Shown piece after piece: positions 52,696 to 64,000 of a stretch of DNA of 64,000 nt (position 1 is its first letter; every line of letters begins with the position of its first letter). The notes beneath the pieces were generated by a model. The model ran no database searches. It worked only from the letters and a program-made list of their open reading frames with translations, and was not told the origin of the DNA. The position numbers and the translations under genes were made by a program. Source of the stretch: Acinetobacter pragensis (GTDB lineage Bacteria; Pseudomonadota; Gammaproteobacteria; Pseudomonadales; Moraxellaceae); the NCBI RefSeq assembly GCF_001605895.1, contig NZ_LUAW01000020.1, forward strand, positions 186,826 through 250,825, read 5' to 3'.

Positions 52696-53181
52696 ATGAA
52701 CAAAGTCCTCTTTATATTCGTATTCAGCAGTTTCACTTTAACGGCCTGCTCTAAACCTGAAAACAACACAGCAGTACAAGCTCCCGTACAGCAAACTGCT
52801 CAAACAGCATCTGAAAGCACAAAAATCAGGTCAACACCGGCTGCGGGTGAACATGCAGAGACATCTCTCTACTGGGCTGGCGAGTACAAAGGAGTTCTTC
52901 CTTGCGCAGACTGTGAAGGCATAAAAATGGAGCTTGAATTAAAGTCTGATAAAACTTATGAATTAAAAGAAGAATATCTAGGCAAAGGCAGCGGAAAAGA
53001 ATTTAAAAGTGAAGGCGCGTTCAGTTTTGATGCCAGCAATTCCTCAATTATCACTTTAGACAAAGCGGCAGAAAACCGTAAATTCTTCATTAGTGAAAAT
53101 TTTGCCGAGGCTCGGGATCTGCAAACAGGAAAAGCGATCGACAGTCAATTAAACTATAAACTGATGAAAGACACTCATTGA
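52696..53181 (+). CDS. NlpE-like copper-resistance lipoprotein
   Basis: A 161-residue lipoprotein with signal MNKVLFIFVFSSFTLTAC and an NlpE N-terminal domain: YWAGEYKGVLPCADCEGIKM, with the CADC motif and the beta-barrel pattern LELKSDKTYELKEEYL. NlpE in E. coli senses surface and copper stress through Cpx. This protein has only the N-terminal domain, as is common outside enterobacteria. Confidence 0.87.
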   Translation: MNKVLFIFVFSSFTLTACSKPENNTAVQAPVQQTAQTASESTKIRSTPAAGEHAETSLYWAGEYKGVLPCADCEGIKMELELKSDKTYELKEEYLGKGSGKEFKSEGAFSFDASNSSIITLDKAAENRKFFISENFAEARDLQTGKAIDSQLNYKLMKDTH

Positions 53182-53384
53182 AAATACGCAAAAAAACACC
53201 CCAACCGCTTAGACTAAGGCACTGAATAAAATTATTTTTTTACGCCGATCCGAACAGAATCAGACGTTTTTTCTTGTGCATTCTTTTTGAAATATTTAAT
53301 GCATCCCTCCCCATTTTAGGATATTCAAGCACAGAGGATTCCTCATAAGATCGCTAAGAACTTTACAAGAACAAGAGCAATCTT

Positions 53385-54596
53385 ATGAAAAAGGCATTAT
53401 TGGCGCTCAGTTTAAGCTGCTTATTGGCCGCCTGCGGCGGATCTTCAGATGATGATTCCTCATCCGGCAATACCAGCACTCCGCCTGCTTCCAGCCAGCT
53501 GACTGGTGTATTAACAGATGGCCCTGTTGAAAATGTCCGCTATGAAACGACCAGCGGCATTACTGGAAATACAAATTCTCTTGGGGAGTTTAAATACAAA
53601 GCTGGTGATTCTGTCACATTCTATGTAGGCGATATCAAGCTTGGAAGCTCAGCAGCGCAAGCATATGTTACCCCTATAGATTTGTCTGCCGATGAAACTG
53701 TCCGAACCAACCTGCTGATTTTACTTCAATCTTTAGATGCCGACCAAAATCACAGCAATGGCATCACCATTAGCGATGCCGCGGTTACGGCATTAAAAGA
53801 TAAAACCATTGACTTAAGCTTGCCTACAGAATCGTTTATACAAGATGCGACCTTGCTGCAAGTACTGCAAAATTCAGGCTTAACCTTAGTTTCTGAAAGC
53901 ACGGCTAAAAGCAATTTCTTTGACAGCTTTATTCAAGACAATACCGGTGTTTGGGTCTTAGAAGTTCCATCGGAAAACAGTAAAGTCGTACTGTACATCG
54001 ACGGAACTACAGACGTGTCAAACGGCCGGAAAGTCTTTAATTTTGTCTTGGGTGAAACCGCTGCCGCAGACGATTCTGGACGAGCCGGCATTGAAAAAGG
54101 CCAAATGAGCTGGGATCCTGTGAGCGGTGAATTCAGCCATACGCAGGATTTTGAAATAGATACCAATGGCGAATGGGGCTTATCACATCCTCAGGACAGC
54201 TTCACATTAGCGTATGGCGCTGACAAAGATACCCTTGCACTGAAAGAAGGGAGTGAAACCTATACATTTAAACGGGTTGAAAATACTGCTGGTAACCTTG
54301 CCGGCTCTTGGAAAACTGACAACCAGCTTGTCACATTCTTCAGTGACGGTTCATATATTTTTGTAGAAGTCACAGGAAATGAATGCAGTTCGCCGGGCAT
54401 TGAATCTGGCACATACACAGCAAGCAATGGCACATTGAAAGCTACAAGCATGCAATATGATACCAATGGCTGTTCAGGGCTGGTTGACTCCTCTTACTCA
54501 CCGCCAGACCTTGATAATTTCAGTTACAGCATTAACGGTTCAACCTTCACCATTCAGCATGAAGGTGAAGACTCAGTCAGCTTTACACGGTTTTAA
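53385..54596 (+). CDS. Large lipoprotein of unknown function
   Basis: A 403-residue lipoprotein with signal MKKALLALSLSCLLAAC, a Ser/Asp/Gly linker, and an N-terminal beta domain (GPVENVRYETTSGITGNTNS, LGEFKYKAGDSVTFYVGDIK) of the type repeated in Acinetobacter and Pseudomonas surface lipoproteins. The rest is beta-rich with WKTDNQLVTFFSDGSYIFVE like a lipocalin-type domain. The function is unknown. Confidence 0.8.
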   Translation: MKKALLALSLSCLLAACGGSSDDDSSSGNTSTPPASSQLTGVLTDGPVENVRYETTSGITGNTNSLGEFKYKAGDSVTFYVGDIKLGSSAAQAYVTPIDLSADETVRTNLLILLQSLDADQNHSNGITISDAAVTALKDKTIDLSLPTESFIQDATLLQVLQNSGLTLVSESTAKSNFFDSFIQDNTGVWVLEVPSENSKVVLYIDGTTDVSNGRKVFNFVLGETAAADDSGRAGIEKGQMSWDPVSGEFSHTQDFEIDTNGEWGLSHPQDSFTLAYGADKDTLALKEGSETYTFKRVENTAGNLAGSWKTDNQLVTFFSDGSYIFVEVTGNECSSPGIESGTYTASNGTLKATSMQYDTNGCSGLVDSSYSPPDLDNFSYSINGSTFTIQHEGEDSVSFTRF

Positions 54597-54653
54597 CCGT
54601 CTTCAGATTTAATCTTGCAGCCGGTTTAATTTTAATATCTTAAACCGCATTCT

Positions 54654-54679
54654 GACCTTGGCTTGCCCAAGGTCTTTTT
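54654..54679 (+). terminator. Terminator after the large lipoprotein gene
   Basis: GACCTTGG (54654-54661) pairs with CCAAGGTC (54667-54674), loop CTTGC, followed by TTTTT. Confidence 0.85.
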
Positions 54680-54735
54680 CCGTTTCTTTGCCCGCTCTTT
54701 TGCAAGCTGTTGTGAATTATGCGTTCAAGCTGGTT

Positions 54736-55893
54736 TTAATGAACGTGCTCAAAATGAATGGTCATGCCCATCAATTTATGCAGCAGTTCTGCCTGTGAAT
54801 TGCATTGCATTTTGGCGTAAATATTTTTGACATAAGTTCGGACAGAGCTTAGGGTTAAACTGCAGTTTTCCGCAATTTTTTCTAAATTTATGCCGTTCAC
54901 AAACAGCTCGCAGATTTCACATTCTCTGGCAGACAGCGCATAGCTTTCCTTTAAGAACGCCGTAGCCAAAGTATAATGCTGTCCCATTTCTGAAATAGAA
55001 AGCACAACATAATTCTGTCGCTGATCGACTAAATTGGCCAAACTGTTCATGTTGCTGAAAGATGTCACAGTCACCATGAACTGCCGCCCTTGTTCATTTT
55101 TCAGCGCAAGCACACCACCAACACCGCAGCTGTTCCCATTCAGCTCCGTCTGCGCCGTATGCACCAGCTGCTCAATTTTTTTTTGATATTGCTTTGCCGC
55201 GCAAATTTTATTCTGCTGGTCAAATTCAAAAATCTGACTGCATTCCATCAGCTGCTGCGCCCGCTTATTGGAATAATAAAATCTGCGGTATTCATCCACT
55301 AAAATGATGCCGACTTTAATACTGTCCAGCATATTGTAAAGATTATGGTTTTCAATTCTGGCAAAACTGAGCTGCTTGTGAATTTGCAATGCTCTGCGGA
55401 TATGCACCCCAATGCGCTTTAAAAAGTCTAATTCTTCCTGCTGAAAACTCGGCTCAGCAGGTGTCCGGTGTATCCCCAGTACTGCCCACCGGTATTCCCC
55501 CTGATCCAGCAGCACGCCTGCGGCATAGCAAATACCACTGGCTTTAAGGCATTTATCATAAAAGATACCTTCATCCTGATCCGGCATTGCAACATAGCTC
55601 CTCCAGTCCTGATTCAGAACATCGCCAATGCCCATCCGCTTCCACAGCGGCAGATGCAGTTTCATGTCAATCAGCTTAATTTGTTCATTTTGATAGGCAT
55701 CTACCCCGGCAGGTGGAATATTCCATGTATGCACAAAGTCATAATTTGGATTCAGCCGGCCAAGGGCGGTTAAAATTGCAGTTTTGCTTTGGGTATATTC
55801 GACAATTTGATGCATTACTTCAGGCCAAAGTGAGGCGTCCAGCCCAGCATCATAAACAGCCCCAATAATCGCATTTTCAATTTCAGGGTTCAT
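54736..55893 (-). CDS. LuxR-family transcription regulator
   Basis: A 385-residue regulator. The C-terminal LuxR helix-turn-helix (about residues 318-380) reads ALSARECEICELFVNGINLE, KIAENCSLTLSSVRTYVKNI, YAKMQCNSQAELLHKLM. The N-terminal 300 residues have a GAF/PAS-like look (MLDSIKVGIILVDEYRRFYY) and lack a receiver domain. The effector and targets are unknown. It is single and oriented toward the lipoprotein gene. Confidence 0.85.
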   Translation of the reverse strand: MNPEIENAIIGAVYDAGLDASLWPEVMHQIVEYTQSKTAILTALGRLNPNYDFVHTWNIPPAGVDAYQNEQIKLIDMKLHLPLWKRMGIGDVLNQDWRSYVAMPDQDEGIFYDKCLKASGICYAAGVLLDQGEYRWAVLGIHRTPAEPSFQQEELDFLKRIGVHIRRALQIHKQLSFARIENHNLYNMLDSIKVGIILVDEYRRFYYSNKRAQQLMECSQIFEFDQQNKICAAKQYQKKIEQLVHTAQTELNGNSCGVGGVLALKNEQGRQFMVTVTSFSNMNSLANLVDQRQNYVVLSISEMGQHYTLATAFLKESYALSARECEICELFVNGINLEKIAENCSLTLSSVRTYVKNIYAKMQCNSQAELLHKLMGMTIHFEHVH

Positions 55894-55983
55894 TCAACAC
55901 CCCAACAATACTTAAGTATTATTAAATAATATCTGTATATTTTCTAAAGTCAAAACTACAGTATTTATTAAATAATTAAGATA

Positions 55984-56013
55984 AAAAAATCCCCGCATAT
56001 GCGGGGATTTTTT
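55984..56013 (-). terminator. Terminator of the groES-groEL operon
   Basis: AAAAATCCCCGCAT and ATGCGGGGATTTTT form a perfect palindromic stem with runs of A and T, 22 bp after the groEL stop. Confidence 0.9.
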
Positions 56014-56035
56014 TAGATCGGATGGATGCTATGAA

Positions 56036-57688
<1,653 letters not shown>

Positions 57689-57737
57689 TTAAATTTTAAT
57701 CAATTATATTGCTTAAACAGCATATGAATGTTCTGAA

Positions 57738-58028
57738 TTAACCTTCAAGAACCGCCAAAATATCAGACTCTTTCATGACTAGAAGCTCTTCGCCTTCTAC
57801 TTTTACTTTAGTGCCTGCATATGCGCCGAACAGCACATTGTCGCCCACTTTAACGTCTAATGCGCGTACGCCATTGTCTGTTACTTTGCCATTGCCGACT
57901 GCAATAACTTCACCCTGAGCCGGCTGTTCAGCAGCAGAAGTGCTTAAAATTAAACCGCCTGCAGTTTTGGTTTCCTTTTCTACGCGGCGAATCACAACGT
58001 TGTCATGTAAAGGACGAATCTTGCTCAT
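57738..58028 (-). CDS. groS: Co-chaperonin GroES
   Basis: A 96-residue Gro[22 protein letters not shown], the mobile loop with [14 protein letters not shown], and [21 protein letters not shown] longer frame to 58196 lacks family similarity, so ATG 58028 with SD GGAG (CTAGCTCC on plus) is right. It caps GroEL rings; the operon is normally heat-induced. Confidence 0.97.
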   Translation of the reverse strand: MSKIRPLHDNVVIRRVEKETKTAGGLILSTSAAEQPAQGEVIAVGNGKVTDNGVRALDVKVGDNVLFGAYAGTKVKVEGEELLVMKESDILAVLEG

Positions 58029-58226
58029 TTCTAGCTCCATAGACATTTTCAGAATGTCATTGATTACGATGTGAAGATGACTTCTTATTCCTAGGTCATC
58101 AACAAAATTTTGATATGACACTTTTGTGGGGATGGAAAAAAACGCTTCAAGGGCAAAATTAAAAAATATTTCAAAAATTGTCTTATTTTTATTCAAATTT
58201 CATCTGCAATGAAAATTTAACCCTGT

Positions 58227-58997
58227 TCAGCGCTCCACACGGTTGCTTAAAAACTGCTGAGACGTCTGGTCAAATAAATAATGCTCTACATCACCTTGCT
58301 GATCGATGGTATTGAAACTATTCGGCAGCCCTGCATGCAGACGGTATGACGTGGAAGTGCCTGCATGAATGTCCAGCACAGGATGCTGTGCGCCTAAATG
58401 GTAGATTTGATTCAAGTCGTAGACGGCAGGCTGATGCAAATGACCATGAAGCAGCCCATATAAACCGCTTTTGCTCCATGTTTCCAAGGCGATACGGCCC
58501 ATTAACGGGCAGTCACTGACCCCATGCGGATCTTCAGGAGAAGTATAGAACGGCTGATGCGCAGTTATAATTTTAAGCTTATCTGCAGGCGCCTGACGCA
58601 GCTTGGCATCTATATATTGAATTTGCTCTAAAGAAATATGGCCTCGGGTATGGTAGCGGCGGCGAATGCTGTTGACGCCTGCAATATAAAAATGCTCAGT
58701 TTCCAGCACGGTTTCCATCTTGCCAAAAAATAGCTGATAGCGTGCGAATGGATTAAAAATACGGTTCCATAAATGATACAGCGGAATATCATGATTCCCC
58801 GGCACCACCAAATAAGGTAAGTTCAGACTGTCTAAAAATTGCTTGCAGGCAAAAAACTGCAGGTAGCGCGCGCGCTGCGTCAAATCACCGCTCACCACCA
58901 CAGCTTCGGGCTGATGCTGAAGGCAAAATTGCTGAATGGCGCGTAAGCAATTTTGGCGCTCGGTGCCAAAATGCAAATCAGACAGATGCAGCAGCAT
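58227..58997 (-). CDS. Calcineurin-like metallophosphoesterase
   Basis: A 256-residue metallophosphoesterase with all motifs: HLSDLHFG, VVSGDLTQRAR, VPGNHDIP, ITAHQPFYT, GLLHGHLHQPA. Two metal ions are bound by these His/Asp/Asn residues. The substrate is unknown. Its start overlaps the end of the lipid kinase-like gene by 20 bp, so the two are a pair, perhaps in phospholipid turnover. Confidence 0.88.
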   Translation of the reverse strand: MLLHLSDLHFGTERQNCLRAIQQFCLQHQPEAVVVSGDLTQRARYLQFFACKQFLDSLNLPYLVVPGNHDIPLYHLWNRIFNPFARYQLFFGKMETVLETEHFYIAGVNSIRRRYHTRGHISLEQIQYIDAKLRQAPADKLKIITAHQPFYTSPEDPHGVSDCPLMGRIALETWSKSGLYGLLHGHLHQPAVYDLNQIYHLGAQHPVLDIHAGTSTSYRLHAGLPNSFNTIDQQGDVEHYLFDQTSQQFLSNRVER

Positions 58998-59916
58998 GCG
59001 GCACCCTCACCTTTAATGCGTTCTTTTGCACGCGGATTTGCAGCGGCGGTTTGATTTCGACTATTTCGCCATCCACCGCGACGGTCAATTTTTTGCGGTT
59101 TGAATGAATCACGACCTGATCTGCATCAAAGCTGTACACATCCGGCGCCTTTTCTAAATTGCCTTTCACCAATTGCCACAGCATTTTAAATAAAGTTAAT
59201 TTATCGCTCTTCGCTACGACCACACCAGCGACCCTGCCTTGCGCGGCGCTTTCTGCAATTTTAAGGTTCAAATCGGCCAGCTGAAGCTGATTATTGCCAA
59301 AAAAGATCAGCGGTGTCTTCACAGGATATTTTACGCCATCCACCTCTATCTGAAGTTTCAGCTCTTTGCGGTCTCGAATCAGCACATCCAAGCCGGAAGT
59401 ATAGGCATTTAAAGGAAAGCGGCCAAAATGCCGGTTATATAGTTCACGCTTTTGTATAAATAAAGGATATAAGCCCAAACTGGCATTATTCAAATAAATC
59501 TGATCATTAATTAAAGCGGTATGAATTGGACGCTCTGTTCCTTCCGCAATCACTTTGGCCGCATCTAAAATATCTAAAGGAATGCCCAAAACCCGCGCCA
59601 CATAATTAAATGTACCCAAAGGCAATATCCCCATAGGCACTTGAGTTTTCATCAGATACCCTGCAACTGCATTTAATGTGCCGTCGCCTCCGGCAGCAAC
59701 CACAACGCCTAAATTGCCAGCTTCTTGATGCCGCAACAGCACTTTCTGCATTAATATTTCAAAATTGGGAAACTGGCTCATTTCAAAAGATTGAATTTCA
59801 TAGCCATAAGATGTCAACAAACGAATAAGCTCTTCATAAATTTCATCTTTATTCGCGGCATGAAAACCCGAATTCTGATTATAAATAATTGAGAGCGGCT
59901 GCGTTTGATTTGACAT
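58978..59916 (-). CDS. Diacylglycerol kinase / YegS-like lipid kinase
   Basis: A 312-residue lipid kinase-family protein. The nucleotide-binding motif GGDGTLNAVAGYLM and PLGTFNYVARVLGIP (about residues 77-110) mark the catalytic domain; the C-terminal beta-sandwich (DADQVVIHSNRKKLTVAVDG EIVE) is also typical. It phosphorylates a diacylglycerol-type lipid or another lipid. It is translationally coupled to the phosphoesterase. Confidence 0.88.
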   Translation of the reverse strand: MSNQTQPLSIIYNQNSGFHAANKDEIYEELIRLLTSYGYEIQSFEMSQFPNFEILMQKVLLRHQEAGNLGVVVAAGGDGTLNAVAGYLMKTQVPMGILPLGTFNYVARVLGIPLDILDAAKVIAEGTERPIHTALINDQIYLNNASLGLYPLFIQKRELYNRHFGRFPLNAYTSGLDVLIRDRKELKLQIEVDGVKYPVKTPLIFFGNNQLQLADLNLKIAESAAQGRVAGVVVAKSDKLTLFKMLWQLVKGNLEKAPDVYSFDADQVVIHSNRKKLTVAVDGEIVEIKPPLQIRVQKNALKVRVPHAAASV

Positions 59917-60328
59917 TTTTTATGCATTTATAAAGCTATTATTCTAATTTTGTCGAATTTATCAGCATTTAACTGTTCCTTTATGTAAAAATCGAATTAC
60001 CACCATTTATTTAATCAATAACGATTCTCAAATAAAACAAAATACTAACATTATGTTTTTTAATAAAATTAATAAAATGAATAATACCCATAAATTTTAT
60101 AAATGTGTTTAATTTTACAGCTAAAAACTTATAACCGATTGTTTATCATAAATAATTAAGCTAAATACCATAATATTCCAAAATAAATCCACCCCATCTT
60201 TAGTCTTATTTTTTTTATGAAATTATGCTTTAATAGCGCCACTTTTTTTCATATTTCATCTGCGCAATGTACCCCGTTGCTCGGATTATACTTTGTACAG
60301 TTTGTACATATTTGAGATAGGCCTCACC
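59917..60328. other. AT-rich intergenic region upstream of pckG
   Basis: About 410 bp of very AT-rich DNA with no ORF. Just before the gene, TTTGTACA occurs twice in tandem (60292-60299 and 60301-60308). This is a possible operator for pckG. A promoter must lie here, but the core boxes are not clear. Confidence 0.45.
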
Positions 60329-62161
60329 ATGACCCAAGTGAACGCACCAGAATTCGTTCGTCACCCTAAGCTTATTGCTTGGGTGGAAGAAATTGCAAAA
60401 TTAACGAAACCAGCGAAAATTGAATGGTGTGACGGCAGCGAAGAAGAAAATCAACGTTATATCGACTTGATGATCGCTAACGGCACTATGCAAGCGCTTA
60501 ACCAAGAAAAACATCCTGGTTCTTATCTTGCTAATTCTGATCCTTCTGACGTTGCTCGTGTGGAAGGCCGTACTTATATTTGTTCAGAAAAGCAAGAAGA
60601 TGCTGGCGCAACAAACAACTGGGAAGCTCCAGCTGAAATGCGTGCCCGCCTGAATGGCTTGTTCGACGGTTCAATGAAAGGCCGTACGCTGTACGTTGTT
60701 CCGTTCTCTATGGGTCCTTTAGGCTCTCATATTGCACACATCGGTATCGAATTAACAGATTCTCCTTACGTTGCTGTCAGCATGCGTAAAATGGCCCGCA
60801 TGGGCAAAGCTGTTTATGACGTGCTGGGTACTGACGGTGAATACGTTCCTTGCGTACATACTGTTGGCGCGCCGCTTGAAGCGGGTCAAAAAGACGTTGC
60901 ATGGCCTTGCAACCCTGAAAAATATATCGTTCATTACCCAGAAACCCGTGAAATCTGGTCTTACGGTTCTGGTTACGGCGGCAACGCTTTGTTGGGTAAA
61001 AAATGCCTAGCTTTACGTATTGCATCGTCTATGGGCCGTCAGCAGGGCTGGTTAGCTGAACACATGCTGATCCTCGGCGTGACAAACCCGCAAGGCGAAA
61101 AACACTACATCGCAGCGGCATTCCCTTCTGCATGCGGTAAAACAAACTTTGCAATGCTGATTCCGCCAGCTGGCTACGAAGGCTGGAAAATCGAAACAGT
61201 TGGTGACGATATTGCTTGGATCAAACCAGGTGAAGACGGTCGTTTATACGCGATTAACCCAGAAGCTGGTTTCTTCGGTGTTGCGCCTGGTACAAATACC
61301 AAGACAAACCCGAACTGTATGGCGACATTGACTAAAGATGTGATCTATACAAACGTTGCTGTCACTGACAACGGTGAAGTATGGTGGGAAGGCCTGACTA
61401 AAGAAGCGCCTGCCAACCTGACTAACTGGAAAGGTCAGCCGCACGTTGCTGGTGAAAAAGCCGCGCATCCGAATGCCCGTTTTACAGTATCTGCAGGTCA
61501 ATGCCCTTCAATTGATGCTGACTGGGAAAATCCAGCCGGTGTTCCAATTTCTGCGTTCATCTTCGGCGGCCGCCGTGCAGACACAGTGCCTCTAATTTCA
61601 GAAGCATTTGACTGGGTTGACGGTGTTTATAAAGCTGCAACTATGGGCTCTGAAACAACTGCCGCTGCTGTTGGCCAGCAAGGTATCGTTCGCCGTGACC
61701 CATTCGCAATGCTTCCATTTGCGGGTTACAACATGGCTGACTACTTCAGCCACTGGTTAGAACTTGGTGAAGAAGTTGGCGCTAAAGCTGCCGCTGCTGG
61801 CAACAAGCTTCCTGGCATCTACAACGTAAACTGGTTCCGCCGTGACGCTGAAGGCAACTTTGTATGGCCTGGTTTCGGTCAAAACATGCGTGTTCTTGAG
61901 TGGATCATTGACCGCTGTGAAGGCCGCGCGACTGCAATTGATACTCCAATTGGCCGCGTTCCAACTTATGAACAATTGAACTGGACTGGTTCTGACTTCA
62001 CTAAAGAACAATTTGATCTTGTAACTGCGCAAGACAAAGACCAGTGGATCAAAGAACTTGAAAGCCACACTGAATTGTTCGACAAGCTGGGCGACCGTTT
62101 GCCAAAAGCATTAAAAGCGCGTCAAGACGAACTTTTAGAAGCTGTTAAAAAATCTGCTTAA
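60329..62161 (+). CDS. pckG: Phosphoenolpyruvate carboxykinase (GTP)
   Basis: A 610-residue GTP-dependent PEPCK for gluconeogenesis (oxaloacetate + GTP to PEP + CO2 + GDP). Seen: substrate part [37 protein letters not shown] segment, and the P-loop [13 protein letters not shown] with the reactive Cys. The C-terminal part holds [14 protein letters not shown]. Length and motifs fit the GTP, not the ATP, class. It is followed by its own terminator. Confidence 0.96.
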   Translation: MTQVNAPEFVRHPKLIAWVEEIAKLTKPAKIEWCDGSEEENQRYIDLMIANGTMQALNQEKHPGSYLANSDPSDVARVEGRTYICSEKQEDAGATNNWEAPAEMRARLNGLFDGSMKGRTLYVVPFSMGPLGSHIAHIGIELTDSPYVAVSMRKMARMGKAVYDVLGTDGEYVPCVHTVGAPLEAGQKDVAWPCNPEKYIVHYPETREIWSYGSGYGGNALLGKKCLALRIASSMGRQQGWLAEHMLILGVTNPQGEKHYIAAAFPSACGKTNFAMLIPPAGYEGWKIETVGDDIAWIKPGEDGRLYAINPEAGFFGVAPGTNTKTNPNCMATLTKDVIYTNVAVTDNGEVWWEGLTKEAPANLTNWKGQPHVAGEKAAHPNARFTVSAGQCPSIDADWENPAGVPISAFIFGGRRADTVPLISEAFDWVDGVYKAATMGSETTAAAVGQQGIVRRDPFAMLPFAGYNMADYFSHWLELGEEVGAKAAAAGNKLPGIYNVNWFRRDAEGNFVWPGFGQNMRVLEWIIDRCEGRATAIDTPIGRVPTYEQLNWTGSDFTKEQFDLVTAQDKDQWIKELESHTELFDKLGDRLPKALKARQDELLEAVKKSA

Positions 62162-62179
62162 TCTTTGATTAAGCTATTA

Positions 62180-62207
62180 AAAAGACCGCTTTATGCGGTC
62201 TTTTTTT
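62180..62207 (+). terminator. Terminator of pckG
   Basis: GACCGC (62184-62189) pairs with GCGGTC (62195-62200), flanked by A and T runs, TTTTTTT after. Confidence 0.88.
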
Positions 62208-62268
62208 GAATATTAAAATTGATACCACTTTATAAAAACTCCTTTTACAGGCCAACAGGCAATTCATT

Positions 62269-62634
62269 ATGTTTAAAATTCTTAGTGCTTCAATTCTTTT
62301 AATGAGCACATCCGGCTTTGCGGCAGCCAATCAAGAAACAGTACAAAAGCCACAGCAGCACATCTGCACCATTAAAGGCAAACCAGACGCAAGCCAGTAT
62401 CAAATTAAAAAGCACATCAAGGCTGCTAAAGGCACCTATGGCAGCGTGGTAGAGGTTTATCCGCGTTTTATTGAACGCGCTCATCAAGTCGGCGGTGATG
62501 TCGTGATCAATTACAATGCCAGCCAGCGTTTTGGCTTTTGGCCTTGGCGTATGGTCCGCCCTGTAGTCTGGGGCACAGCGGTAAAATGGAATACACCTTT
62601 CAACTGCAAAGCGCTGGGCGGTGTTGAGATTTAA
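62269..62634 (+). CDS. Secreted protein of unknown function, 121 aa
   Basis: A 121-residue secreted protein with signal MFKILSASILLMSTSGFAAA. The mature part has two Cys and a conserved-looking core, GGDVVINYNASQRFGFWPWR MVRPVVWG. Similar proteins exist in many Acinetobacter genomes without a known role. It is monocistronic with a terminator after it. Confidence 0.75.
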   Translation: MFKILSASILLMSTSGFAAANQETVQKPQQHICTIKGKPDASQYQIKKHIKAAKGTYGSVVEVYPRFIERAHQVGGDVVINYNASQRFGFWPWRMVRPVVWGTAVKWNTPFNCKALGGVEI

Positions 62635-62650
62635 TCACCAGCATGCAAAG

Positions 62651-62680
62651 AAGCCGCAAGTTTTAATTGCGGCTTTTTTT
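62651..62680 (+). terminator. Terminator after the 121-aa secreted protein gene
   Basis: AAGCCGCAA (62651-62659) pairs with TTGCGGCTT (62667-62675), followed by T run. Confidence 0.85.
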
Positions 62681-62778
62681 TGCCCCACACAGTATAGATT
62701 TTATTCATCCAACTTAAACAAAGTCTGCAAAGTTAAAGCGAACATCCCTGACTATTATTCACATGAGCCTTAATCCAA

Positions 62779-64000
62779 TTAAGCGGCATCGCCTTGCGCC
62801 CGCCGTTGGTGCAGCTCTTGCAAATACCGATCCAGCTGCTGCGTTTCATCTGTAGAGAATTCCAAATACAGCTTGGTGCGGCGTTTTAAAATATCTTCGG
62901 CATTCACCGCCCATTCCTGCTCCACCAAATAATCCACTTCTTGCGCAAACAATCCATGCCCTAAATCTTGTCCCAGCTCATGAATTGAAGATGCCTGATT
63001 TAAAAACTCCCAAACTCTGGTTCCATACGCATGCGCCCAGCGTGATGCAAGCGCAAAAGGCACACCGCTGATTTTTTCCTGTATTTGCATAGCCAATTCC
63101 TCAACTGAATTCAAATTTTCCGTACCCGGCAGCACAGAATTTTGCGTCCAAGGCTTTTTCATATCAGGGAAAAAAGGCTTCAAATGCTCCAGCGCAGATT
63201 CGGCCAATTTACGGTATGTGGTCAGCTTGCCGCCAAACACAGAAAGCAGCGGCGCCTCATCTGTTGTTTCATGGCTCAGCGCCAAGGTATAATCACGCGT
63301 CACCACAGAAGGATTATCCGACTCATCATCACATAACGGCCGAACGCCAGAGTATGTGCTGACAATATCTGCATATGACAGCTGTGTTTTAAAATGCGCA
63401 TTGGACACATCCAGCAAATAATCTATTTCTTCTGGCGTAATTTCCACATTATCCGGATCTCCAAAATATTCCTTATCCGTTGTGCCGATCAAGGTATATC
63501 GATCTAAATAAGGAATGACAAAAACAATACGCCGATCATCATTTTGCAAAATGTAGGCTTTATCGCCTTGATAAAGCTTCGGCACAATCAAATGACTGCC
63601 TTGAATCAAACGGATGCCATAAGGCGGCTTCAACTGTAAATCCTGCTGGATAAACTGTGCAACCCATGGCCCAGCAGCATTCACCAAAACCTTCGTCTGT
63701 ATGTGATATCGGCCCCTGTCATTTTCCAGCTCAATGCGCCAGATGCTTTGTTCCTTTTCCACATTCCCGCTTTCACTTTGTTCTTTTTTATTCAGCACCC
63801 TTTGCGCGCCAAGGCACTGCGTACGCGTCACCACTTTTGCACCCAGTTCACGCGCCTGCATTGCATTCAATACAACTAAACGCGCATCATCTACCGCACA
63901 GTCTGAATATTCAAAACCACGCGTCATCTCATCCTTTAATGGACTGCTGTCTTGCTGAAATTCAACTAAATTGGAACCTGCAAGCTTTTCCCGCTTGCCC
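62779..64000 (-). CDS. glpD: Aerobic glycerol-3-phosphate dehydrogenase, partial (5' end outside window)
   Basis: The frame ends at 62779 and stays open to the right edge, giving about 407 residues of the roughly 500 expected. Seen: TRGFEYSDCAVDDARLVVLN, VNAAGPWVAQFI, GIRLIQGSHLIVPKL, NDDRRIVFVIPYLDRYTLIG TTDKEYFGDP, YSGVRPLCDDESDNPSVV and VFGGKLTTYRKLAE, all typical of GlpD. It oxidises glycerol-3-phosphate to dihydroxyacetone phosphate, passing electrons to quinone at the inner membrane. The N-terminal FAD motif lies outside. Confidence 0.94.
   Translation of the reverse strand, partial: GKREKLAGSNLVEFQQDSSPLKDEMTRGFEYSDCAVDDARLVVLNAMQARELGAKVVTRTQCLGAQRVLNKKEQSESGNVEKEQSIWRIELENDRGRYHIQTKVLVNAAGPWVAQFIQQDLQLKPPYGIRLIQGSHLIVPKLYQGDKAYILQNDDRRIVFVIPYLDRYTLIGTTDKEYFGDPDNVEITPEEIDYLLDVSNAHFKTQLSYADIVSTYSGVRPLCDDESDNPSVVTRDYTLALSHETTDEAPLLSVFGGKLTTYRKLAESALEHLKPFFPDMKKPWTQNSVLPGTENLNSVEELAMQIQEKISGVPFALASRWAHAYGTRVWEFLNQASSIHELGQDLGHGLFAQEVDYLVEQEWAVNAEDILKRRTKLYLEFSTDETQQLDRYLQELHQRRAQGDAA

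Overview
The window looks like chromosomal DNA of an Acinetobacter-type gammaproteobacterium. The host genes (lon, rlmH, gdhA, nth, adk, mrdA, rsmD, groES-groEL, GTP-type pckG, glpD, many small lipoproteins), the modest G+C and the small-lipoprotein style all fit that genus. This is inferred from gene content, not from a marker gene.

Positions 1 to about 31119 hold the larger part of a Mu-like transposable prophage; its other end lies left of the window. The layout is BcepMu-like. A leftward late arm carries the LexA-type repressor, a lipoprotein, the lysis cassette, terminase, a DNA adenine methylase, portal, head and contractile-tail genes, ending in a partial baseplate V gene. A rightward early arm starts with a small gp16/Ner-like regulator and runs through DDE transposase A, ATPase B, a DksA-type zinc finger, HU, GemA and a Mor-like activator, to the phage end. 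The structural genes follow Mu order (portal, F, G, I/Z, T, gp36, gp37, sheath, tube, gp41/42, tape measure, N, P, V). Two AT-rich cargo genes on the opposite strand sit between terminase and methylase.

The most notable new pattern is a repeat present six times, only in the late arm and only between genes. It has a GGAA...TTCC dyad followed at a nearly fixed distance by an AT-rich -10-like heptamer. The copies divide the late genes into transcription units, so I read them as phage late promoters with an activator site. Other points: RBS-sequestering hairpins right after two of these repeats, a likely -1 frameshift in the tail chaperone pair, a tRNA-like structured element between G and F, two arrays phased at 10 bp (TTTGCACAT x3; ATCC x4 near the phage end), and a prophage end that replaces the 3' end of a host DUF1304 gene.

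From 31120 to 64000 the DNA is ordinary chromosome: protein quality control (lon, groES-groEL), carbon and nitrogen metabolism (gdhA, pckG, glpD), RNA modification (rlmH, rsmD), DNA repair (nth), cell-wall elongation (mrdA), lipid handling (PlsC-like, diacylglycerol kinase-like), an NlpE-like lipoprotein and several small secreted proteins. Most units end in clear intrinsic terminators. A promoter-stem-loop-terminator block at 35474-35614 without an ORF is a candidate small RNA. Three TGCGCA palindromes spaced exactly 33 bp apart lie between gdhA and rnfB.
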